Assembly: GCA_937894955.1 (NCBI GenBank)
Contig: CALAXO010000204.1
Location: forward strand, 1-11,159
DNA length: 11,159 nt
Source: an uncultured Clostridia bacterium
GTDB taxonomy: Bacteria > Bacillota > Clostridia > Christensenellales > CAG-138
Direction: 5' to 3'
Below the pieces are notes generated by a model. It ran no database searches and had not been told where the DNA came from. It was given only the letters and a program-made list of their open reading frames with translations. Below, in pieces: positions 11,126 to 11,159 of this stretch. Numbering within the stretch: the stretch's first letter is position 1; every line of letters begins with the position of its first letter. Position numbers and translations under genes: made by a program.

Positions 11126-11159
11126 ATGAACATTATTACATCGGAAAAGCCATCAATTG
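11126..11159 (+). CDS. N-terminus of a putative type IA DNA topoisomerase (topoisomerase III-like), cut by the window edge
   Basis: Only 11 codons are present, reading MNIITSEKPSI. A short strand followed by EKPS-aliphatic at the very start is the TOPRIM opening of type IA topoisomerases, especially topoisomerase III, where the Glu belongs to the catalytic acidic set. GGGAG (11110-11114) precedes the ATG by 11 nt, a little far but acceptable. With so few residues the assignment is tentative; another TOPRIM protein remains possible. Confidence 0.5.
   Translation, partial: MNIITSEKPSI

Overview
The window looks like chromosomal DNA from an endospore-forming member of the Clostridia (Firmicutes) with moderate GC content. 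The evidence is a partial spoVAD gene, strong GGAGG-type ribosome binding sites, consensus sigma-A promoters and compact intergenic regions. Most of it is ordinary chromosome. The accessory-looking part is 2035-3529, which holds a decayed membrane/coiled-coil gene and a small XRE-type regulator facing away from it. A second poorly characterised locus lies at 6685-7726.

Layout, left to right. 1-563 (-): 5' part of spoVAD, a spore germination/dipicolinate channel protein. 800-1546 (-): a GNAT acetyltransferase with a YoaP-like C-terminal domain and its own consensus promoter. 1715-1873 (-): tRNA-Thr(CGU) then tRNA-Pro(CGG), with promoter and terminator. 2035-3032 (-): one conceptual gene broken by a frameshift near 2919-2925 and an in-frame TAA at 2245-2247. 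3235-3263 (-): a perfect consensus promoter with a palindrome in its spacer, reading towards that broken gene. 3311-3529 (+): small XRE-family HTH protein. 3615-6541 (+): larE, larB and larC, which build the nickel-pincer nucleotide cofactor (NPN) of lactate-racemase-type enzymes, closed by a clear terminator. 6685-7726 (+): paired palindromes, a consensus promoter, a leader of about 190 nt with three tandem 14-bp repeats and a 14-bp hairpin, a 33-codon ORF, and a secreted protein of unknown function. 7853-7894: a likely bidirectional terminator between convergent genes. 7935-9179 (-): a UDP-sugar pyrophosphorylase-family enzyme. 9301-10695 (-): dihydrolipoyl dehydrogenase. 11126-end (+): the first 11 codons of what looks like a type IA topoisomerase (topB-like), with a promoter and a leader of about 180 nt.

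How the genes work together. LarB carboxylates the pyridinium ring of nicotinate adenine dinucleotide and releases AMP. LarE then delivers two sulfurs from its own cysteine. LarC inserts nickel using CTP. The target apoenzyme (LarA or a LarA homologue) is not in the window. No other pathway is shared between neighbours.

The most unusual items are the structured leader with microORF and secreted protein (6685-7726), the divergent promoter/operator region of the XRE gene, the doubly broken gene it faces, and the larEBC set without larA. I saw no CRISPR array, transposase, integrase or rRNA.
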